Shown here one piece after another: positions 57,540 through 64,000 of a stretch of 64,000 nt of DNA; positions within the stretch are counted from its first letter, which is position 1, and each line of letters begins with the position of its first letter. A program made the position numbers and the translations under genes. The DNA lies in NCBI GenBank assembly GCA_964007475.1, contig OZ023273.1, positions 102,608,485 to 102,672,484 on the forward strand, given 5' to 3'. This DNA is from Hybos culiciformis (Eukaryota > Arthropoda > Insecta > Diptera > Hybotidae). The notes under the pieces were generated by a model. That model worked only from the letters and a program-made list of their open reading frames with translations, had not been told where the DNA came from and made no database searches.

Positions 57540-58920
57540 TTTTTTTGGCCGGGTCGACCCTACTCCTTCTACTACTACCCAAAATTTTAAGCCAACTAAC
57601 CTTTATTTCATCGAAAATAATTTTTTTGATAAAAAAAAAATGTTGGTCTTTTTTGGGTAGGAGACCCCCTCCCCCTCCTGCTCCGATCCAAAATTTTCAT
57701 GCCGGCCACGTTCATTTAACGACAGGTAACGTTTATAATTAAAAAAATAAAATAAAAATTTTTTTGGGCCGGGTGGACCCTACTCCTTATACTAATACCC
57801 AAAATTTTAAGCCAACTAACCTTTATTTCATCGAAAATAATTTTTTTTATAAAAAAAAAATTTTGGTCTTTTTTGAGTAGGAGACCCCCTCGCCTCCTGT
57901 TCCGATCCAAAATTTTCATGCCGCTCACGTTCATTGAACGACAGGTAACTTTTACAATTAAAAAAATAAAAAAAATATTTTTTTTGGGCCGGGTAGACCC
58001 TACTCCTTCTACTACTACTTAAAATTTTAAGCCAACTAACCTTTATTTCATCGAAAATAATTTTTTTGATAAAAAAAAAATTTTGGTCTTTTTTGGGTAG
58101 GAGACCTTTCGCCTCCTGCTCCGATCCAAAATTTTCATGCCGGCCACGTTCATTTAACGACAGGTAACTTTTACAATTAAAAACAAAAAAAAAATTTTTT
58201 TTTGGGCCGGGTGGACCCTACTCCTTCTACTACTACGCAAAATTTTAAGCCAACTAACCTTTATTTCATCGAAAATAATTTTTTTGTTAAAAAAAATTTT
58301 GGTCTTTTTTGGGTAGGAGACCCACTCGCCTCCTGCTCCGATCCAAAATTTTCATGCCGGCCACGTTCATTTAACGACAGGTAACTTTTACAATTAAAAA
58401 ATAAAATAAAATTTTTTTTTGGGCCGGGTCGACCCTACTCCTCCTTCTACTACCCAAAATTTTACGCCAACTAACCTTTATTTCATCGAAAATAATTTTT
58501 TTGATAAAAAAAAAAATGTTGGTCTTTTTTGGGTAGGAGACCCCCTCGCCTCCTGCTCCGATCCAAAATTTTCATTCCGGCCACGTTCATTTAACGACAG
58601 GTAACTTTTACAATTAAAAACAAAAAAAAAATTTTTTTTTGGGCCGGGTCGACCCTACTCCTCCTTCTACTACCCAAAATTTTAAGCCAACTAACCTTTA
58701 TTATTTTTTGGTCTTTTTTGGGTAGGAGACCCCCTCGCCTCCTGCTCCGATCCAAAATTTTCATGCCGGCCACGTTCATTTAACGACAGGTAACTTTTAC
58801 AATTAAAAACAAAAAAAAAATTTTTTTTTGGGCCGGGTGGACCCTACTCCTTCTACTATTACCCAAAATTTTAAGCCAACTAACCTTTATTTCATCGAAA
58901 ATAATTTTTTTGATAAAAAA
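57540..58920 (+). repeat. Tandem array, about 215-bp unit, 7 copies
   Basis: Each unit has GGGCCGGGTCGACCCTACTCC, CCCAAAATTTTAAGCCAACTAACC, TTTATTTCATCGAAAATAA, a T/A run, TTGGTCTTTTTTGGGTAGGAG, ACCCCCTCGCCTCCTGCTCC and GATCCAAAATTTTCATGCCGG, then CACGTTCATTTAACGACAGG. Copies begin at about 57,547, 57,766, 57,986, 58,204, 58,421, 58,641 (short) and 58,830 (partial). Individual copies carry distinct variants. Short frames in it are repeat noise. Confidence 0.95.
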
Positions 58921-58953
58921 ATAAGTCTGAAGGTGCCAGGTTCGAACCCAATT
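58921..58953 (+). ncRNA. 3' half of tRNA-like sequence
   Basis: AAGTCTGAAGGTGCCAGG then TTCGAACCC: the half from the anticodon onwards. The 215-bp array joins it at the anticodon loop. Confidence 0.6.
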
Positions 58954-59154
58954 ATGATTTGTTTTTTTTTTTTAACATTTGAAAAATGATGACGGACGAT
59001 TCTCAGAAAAATGATGACGATTCTCAGAAAAATTCTATATGAAAATGGAATTTTACCCTCTACCAAATTTCTTCCGCTAAAGAAGTATAAACTTCAAAAA
59101 TATATTCTGCAATTTTTGAATAGACATTATTTCCTTTAAACACTTCAGTAAAAA

Positions 59155-60468
59155 AAAAAACAAGAGCTGTCATGGGACACCCGATTGGAACGTAGTTCCT
59201 TAGTACAAAGTAATTTCCATTTTCAATCAATTCAAAATTTTATTAGTTTAAAAAAAAAAATTTCAACAAATATACGAGCCCTGCATCATAATACCTCAAA
59301 CCACTTTTTTTTTCGTTTTGTTCTACTTTTTCCCAGTTTTCACCAGTTTTGTATTTTTTTTATTTACACAAAGCTATTTTAGTGTGACTTGAGTGGCTGG
59401 TTAAAAACTTCATTTCAATATTGAATTACATAAATTATAAAGTACCGAATAGCGCACTTATGAGGAACTTATGGGCAAACTGGCAAAATTATACAAGATT
59501 TTTATTTACATTGAAATTAGTATGAAAATCTAAATTTTATTTGAACTATAAAATATTAATTAGTTAATAATGTTAATAATAAAAAATTAATATTTTCTAA
59601 ATATTTTATTTTATAAATATTTTATAAAATCAAATAAAATTTAAGTTTATCAATTTTCATACAAAGTTCAATAAAAAACACAAGAGCCGGCGAGACGTTT
59701 GATAGATGTGAAAAATCGGAATTATTTTGTACAGATAATATTGATAGATAACTTTGATAGAATTTTTGATTTTAATTTTATAAATTTCATTGGATGTTTA
59801 CTATTCTTTTTGTTTTATTTCCATTAATTATTAATGCAAACCAAAGAACACAATATTTATTAAAATAACTAAAAAATATTTAAATACTTAAATTTTTTAA
59901 TAGCACGAACGAATTTCTTTAATGTATCATAAGATTATAAGAAAATAAGTTTGGAAAGGCTATTAGTTAGTTTTTTTGTATGAAAAAATTCAATTTCTAA
60001 GTTAGTTCTTATTTCATTCGTACGACGGTGTATTCCCAATCAATCTGTATGCATTTTATTAAATTTCCATTGTAGCATATTAAAGTCAACCACGGTTTTG
60101 CACTAAGTGACAAGACAACAAAAAGCGAAACAAATAGTCCAATTTCAAACTTCCAAATTTGAATGATCAAAAAAATGAAAAAAAAAAGAAAGAAGATTAT
60201 TTAAAAAATAAAAAAATGTTATTTTGCTTAAAAAAGTGCGATGAGTTTTGCGTTTTATTTAAAAAAAAAAATTAAATATTTAACACTCAAATAAATAAAA
60301 TATAGTGAATTTAAATAATTTTTAAAAAATTCAATATTTCAAAATCCAAAAAAAAATTTTTTTTTTACCTTTTTTTGTTTTTTTTTAATCATATGTTTAC
60401 CGACACTTAGTGTTCAAATTTTCAATAAATTTTTCCACAAGAGCGTCTGATAAGGAACTACGTTCCAA
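59155..60468. mobile_element. TTGGAACGTAGTTCC-family element, 1.3 kb
   Basis: Has AAGAGCTGTCATGGGACACC, then TTGGAACGTAGTTCCTTA (59,185-59,202), and the exact inverse at 60,451-60,468. It shares the CCGAATAGCGC, AAGATTTTTATTTACATTG and GCCGGCGAGACGTTTG blocks with 27,751-31,038, but lacks the nested MITEs there. Non-coding. Confidence 0.8.
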
Positions 60469-61074
60469 AAAACTTTTAAAAATCAAACAAGTATAAATAC
60501 GATGGTGGAAACTTAAAATTTTTGTTTGGATACTATCTATGGAAGTCGGTATCATCTAATTCAAATATTTAAGCACACATTAATTTTAAATAAAGTTCAG
60601 ATGTTAATTGAGAAATTCAACCGATTTAATTTATACGATTTTATAACTTTATAATAATACAAAATCCAAACCCTAATTGCATTATACTAATTGGGTGTTG
60701 CTATGACTCAATTTTCGTAATTATTTTATTTCGAGTATAAATAATGTTTCATTAATTAAATCTATATAGCAAACATCCAAAATGAGAAATAATAACTGTA
60801 GTTTAAATTATTTAATGAAAGAATCAATAGTGCTTCACCCTTAAAAAAATTTAAAAATTTCAAATTCTGAATTTCAAATTCCTAATCTATTTTGTTAGTG
60901 TAATTTAATGTAAAAAAAAAGTTTTCGGGTAAACACTTTTTGTCACTTTTTTTCATAAATTTCAAATATTAATAACAAAGCTGCCAGAGTAGGATTTTCT
61001 TTCCCTAAATTTAGATATTTTTATTATATCGGGGAAAAATTATGAACAAAAAATTATTGTACAAGAAAAATCTT
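60469..61074. other. A/T-rich, no recognised feature
   Basis: Nothing recognisable between the foldback-like element and the direct repeat that follows. Confidence 0.45.
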
Positions 61075-61157
61075 AGGAAATTTGCGGAATTTTTTTAATC
61101 TGGCATGTTTTTTTTTTTGATTTGACAATTAGAATGACAGAACTTGAATTTCAAATT
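61075..61157 (+). repeat. 83-bp direct repeat, copy 1
   Basis: AGGAAATTTGCGGAATTTTT ... GACAGAACTTGAATTTCAAA is repeated in the same orientation at 62,038-62,121 with a few differences. Confidence 0.85.
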
Positions 61158-61280
61158 TTTTTTTGTTGTTGTGAATTTCAAATACACGCTCTGAGGCGTG
61201 TATTATTATAGCTTTTTTAATTTTTAATTTTTTTATTATTATTTTTTTTTCTAATTTATTCTTATTGAATTTTTCTTATG

Positions 61281-61352
61281 CCGTCGTCTTTGGGATTCGA
61301 ACCTGCGTCCTTAGCATTGCAATCAGCCAACACTACCACTCAGCCACGGTAT
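61281..61352 (-). ncRNA. Second, different tRNA-like sequence
   Basis: The minus strand has A-box-like TGGCTGAGTGGTAGTG and B box GGTTCGAATCCC, with weak acceptor pairing (CCGT near the start, ACGG at the end). The anticodon arm closes only over an oversized loop, so it is most likely a pseudo-tRNA or SINE head. Unrelated in its anticodon arm to the Tyr-like family. Confidence 0.5.
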
Positions 61353-61439
61353 TGAAATTCAAAAACTATATAAAATAAGCAAATAAAAATTTGGTATACA
61401 CATTTTCTGTGTGGTGTGTTGGCGATTTACAATATGCTT

Positions 61440-62035
61440 ACAACTTACGACTCTGATGTACTTTTTTAAATCCCAGAGTTTAAATTTAAACCTTGAGTGT
61501 ACACATTAAACTACAGAGTTTAAGTTTACACTGGAGGGTCTATACATTAAACCATAGAATGTAATTTTACAGCATAGAGTACAACAGTATTAAACCACAG
61601 AGCTTAAGTTTACACCAGAGAGTTTTCATTATTGAACCACAGGTGTAAATTTAGACCAAGAGTGTACAATGTTAAGCAACAAAGCGTATGCTTAGAAAAC
61701 GGCGTGTATATTTTTAAACCACACTATAGAAAATCGATAGTTTTGGTCGTAATTTTACGTTGATTGTAATGGTAATTTTTGATGTAATATTACCCTCGTT
61801 ATTTAAGATTCAACTGATACAGGCGTAAAAAAAATAAAAATCACAAAAAATAGTAAAATTGTACAAGTTGTATATTTTTTACATTAAAAATAAGGGTAAA
61901 TTTATTCGTCGTAAAAATATACGCGCCGTTTTGTAAGCATACGCTTTGTTGTTTTACGTTGTACACTCTTAGTCTAAATTTACACCTGTGGTTGAATAAT
62001 GAAAACTCTCTAGTGTAAACTTAAACTGTGTGGTT
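61440..62035. repeat. GTAAATTTACAC-type palindromic repeat block
   Basis: Many words of the form TTAAACCACAGAGTTTAAGTT and GTGTAAATTTA in both orientations. The two halves (61,490-61,720 and 61,880-62,030) are loosely inverted around a centre near 61,800 (GTCGTAATTTTACG and similar). Related in content to 45,334-46,206, but clear ends were not found. Confidence 0.6.
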
Positions 62036-62037
62036 TC

Positions 62038-62121
62038 TCAGGAAATTTGCGGAATTTTTTTAATCTGCCATGTTTTTTTTTTGATTTGACAATTAGAATG
62101 ACAGAACTTGAATTTCAAATT
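62038..62121 (+). repeat. 83-bp direct repeat, copy 2
   Basis: Second copy; ends exactly where the GAAGTTTATACTTC terminus of the inverted-repeat arm starts. Confidence 0.85.
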
Positions 62122-62273
62122 TTTGAAGTTTATACTTCTTTAGCGACGTTGGAAGAAATTTGGTAGAGGGTAAAATTCCATTTTCATATAGAATTTTTCT
62201 GAGAATCGTCATCATTTTTCTGAGAATCGTCCGTCATCATTTTTCAAATGTTAAAAAAAAAAAACAAATCATA

Positions 62274-62305
62274 ATTGGGTTCGAACCTGGCACCTTCAGA
62301 CTTAT
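62274..62305 (-). ncRNA. 3' half of tRNA-like sequence
   Basis: Mirror copy of 58,921-58,953 (GGGTTCGAACCTGGCACC read on the plus strand). Confidence 0.6.
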
Positions 62306-63722
62306 TTTTTTATCAAAAAAATTATTTTCGATGAAATAAAGGTTAGTTGGCTTAAAATTTTGGGTAATAGTAGAAGGAGTAGGGTCCACCCGGCCCAAAA
62401 AAAAATTTTTTTTTTGTTTTTAATTGTAAAAGTTACCTGTCGTTAAATGAACGTGGCCGGCATGAAAATTTTGGATCGGAGCAGGAGGCGAGGGGGTCTC
62501 CTACCCAAAAAAGACCAAAAAATTTTTTTTAACAAAAAAATTATTTTCGATGAATAAAGGTTAGTTGGCTTAAAATTTTGGGTAGTAGAAGGAGGAGTAG
62601 GGTCGACCCGGCCCAAAAAAAAATTTTTTTTTTGTTTTTAATTGTAAAAGTTACCTGTCGTTAAATGAACGTGGCCGGAATGAAAATTTTGGATCGGAGC
62701 AGGAGGCGAGGGGGTCTCCTACCCAAAAAAGACCAACATTTTTTTTTTATCAAAAAAATTATTTTCGATGAAATAAAGGTTAGTTGGCGTAAAATTTTGG
62801 GTAGTAGAAGGAGGAGTAGGGTCGACCCGGCCCAAAAAAAAATTTTATTTTATTTTTTAATTGTAAAAGTTACCTGTCGTTAAATGAACGTGGCCGGCAT
62901 GAAAATTTTGGATCGGAGCAGGAGGCGAGTGGGTCTCCTACCCAAAAAAGACCAAAATTTTTTTTAACAAAAAAATTATTTTCGATGAAATAAAGGTTAG
63001 TTGGCTTAAAATTTTGCGTAGTAGTAGAAGGAGTAGGGTCCACCCGGCCCAAAAAAAAATTTTTTTTTTGTTTTTAATTGTAAAAGTTACCTGTCGTTAA
63101 ATGAACGTGGCCGGCATGAAAATTTTGGATCGGAGCAGGAGGCGAAAGGTCTCCTACCCAAAAAAGACCAAAATTTTTTTTTTATCAAAAAAATTATTTT
63201 CGATGAAATAAAGGTTAGTTGGCTTAAAATTTTAAGTAGTAGTAGAAGGAGTAGGGTCTACCCGGCCCAAAAAAAATATTTTTTTTATTTTTTTAATTGT
63301 AAAAGTTACCTGTCGTTCAATGAACGTGAGCGGCATGAAAATTTTGGATCGGAACAGGAGGCGAGGGGGTCTCCTACTCAAAAAAGACCAAAATTTTTTT
63401 TTTATAAAAAAAATTATTTTCGATGAAATAAAGGTTAGTTGGCTTAAAATTTTGGGTATTAGTATAAGGAGTAGGGTCCACCCGGCCCAAAAAAATTTTT
63501 ATTTTATTTTTTTAATTATAAACGTTACCTGTCGTTAAATGAACGTGGCCGGCATGAAAATTTTGGATCGGAGCAGGAGGGGGAGGGGGTCTCCTACCCA
63601 AAAAAGACCAACATTTTTTTTTTATCAAAAAAATTATTTTCGATGAAATAAAGGTTAGGTTTCTTAAAATTTTGGGTAGTAGTAGAAGGAGTAGGGTCGA
63701 CCCGGCCAAAAAAAAATTTTTA
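62306..63722 (-). repeat. Tandem array, about 215-bp unit, inverted block
   Basis: Seven copies in the same order, mirrored, as 57,540-58,920. Confidence 0.95.
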
Positions 63723-63890
63723 TTTTATTTTTGAAGTTAATACTTCTTTAGCGGCGTTTGATGAATTTTGGTAGAGGGTAAAAATCCATTTTCTTTGTAG
63801 AATTTTTCTCAGAATCGTCATCATTTTTCTCACAAAAATAAGAATAAAAATACTTATTTTTTTATTATATGTAAGAAACCCAAAATCATA

Positions 63891-63963
63891 TGGACAGTAT
63901 GGCTTAGTGGCTACAACATCAGACTGTAAGTCTGAAGGTGCCTGGTTCGATTCCCAATGACAA
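63891..63963 (+). ncRNA. tRNA(Tyr)-like sequence, best copy
   Basis: A box TGGCTTAGTGG (63,900-63,910), perfect 5-bp anticodon stem TCAGA/TCTGA with 7-nt loop CTGTAAG (anticodon GTA at 63,926-63,928), and B box GGTTCGATTCC (63,944-63,954). The T stem pairs badly and the acceptor stem does not close, and there is no tRNA-Tyr intron. It is therefore best read as the tRNA-derived, Pol III-promoter head of a SINE-like repeat and not a working tRNA. Confidence 0.75.
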
Positions 63964-64000
63964 GATTTTTTAATTTCAAATATATGTATATATAGGGCCC

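Larger units (their letters stand above)
57237..59105 (+). repeat. Left arm of 1.9-kb near-identical inverted repeat
   Basis: tRNA-like element, 7-copy array, tRNA half and a GAAGTTTATACTTC end in this order match the reverse complement of 62,122-64,000 copy by copy, including copy-specific variants such as the CGCCAACTAACC unit. The only differences I saw are a few bases and homopolymer lengths. The pairing axis is near 60,615. Confidence 0.92.
62122..64000 (-). repeat. Right arm of 1.9-kb near-identical inverted repeat
   Basis: Mirror image of 57,237-59,105; continues to or beyond the window edge (ends TATATAGGGCCC, matching 57,255). Confidence 0.92.

Noticed and set aside
57545..63709. 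60-80-codon frames such as those beginning MNVAGMKILD or MGRVDPTP
   Set aside because: They recur once per satellite unit in both orientations and have no domain; repeat artefacts.
63891..63963. Functional tRNA-Tyr gene
   Set aside because: The anticodon arm is good, but T-stem pairing and the acceptor stem are degenerate, no intron is present, and the sequence is a repeated element.

Overview
The window looks like nuclear DNA of an arthropod, most likely an insect. It is very A+T-rich (well over 70% by eye), full of homopolymers, and has spliceosomal introns of 60-100 nt with GTAAGT donors and T-rich CAG acceptors. It also carries Jockey/CR1-type LINEs, hAT and Tc1/mariner relics, and an insect-like mitochondrial 16S rRNA insertion. 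No conserved host housekeeping gene is visible. Almost everything I can identify is mobile or repeat DNA. The one intact-looking gene is a small spliced CCHC zinc-knuckle gene at about 16.9-17.5 kb.

Layout. 0-3.2 kb: a foldback element whose inverted arms are built of a 15-bp tandem repeat, interrupted by a truncated LINE with a nearly intact reverse-transcriptase ORF. 3.2-37.8 kb: a giant inverted duplication (arms 3,224-14,940 and 23,795-37,820). The arms are diverged and each has gathered its own insertions: LINE, palindromic MITE and tRNA-like/hAT composite on the left; a foldback-like 3.3-kb element, hAT MITE, mariner MITE and LINE on the right. The other arm usually keeps the empty site. 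Between the arms (14.9-23.8 kb) lie the zinc-knuckle gene, two copies of a structured-RNA-like module, a short near-identical inverted repeat ending at a 200-N gap, a hAT transposase end, a hAT MITE and a mariner MITE.

37.8-44.4 kb holds nothing I can recognise. 44.4-44.8 kb is a NUMT of mitochondrial 16S rRNA between 32-bp direct repeats. 45.3-46.2 kb is a TA-flanked element rich in short palindromes. 47.7-48.7 kb is a second foldback element with 14-bp repeat arms. 50.1-50.8 kb is a hAT element with a perfect 8-bp target duplication and transposase remains; it abuts a 2.2-kb element with GGGTTGTGGGTC subterminal repeats. 54.2 kb has a Tc1/mariner transposase relic.

54.4-64 kb is dominated by a tRNA(Tyr)-like family with GAAGTTTATACTTC termini that carries satellite arrays: about 15 copies of a 105-bp unit, then 7 copies of a roughly 215-bp unit. 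The latter block is present twice as a nearly identical 1.9-kb inverted repeat around a copy of the TTGGAACGTAGTTCC family.

The recurring theme is inverted repetition at every scale, from a 22-bp palindrome to a 34-kb one. In several unrelated elements the inverted arms are themselves tandem arrays. Coordinates of repeat borders are read by eye and may be off by several bases. Part of the inverted structure could be an assembly effect because a fixed 200-N gap sits between the giant arms.
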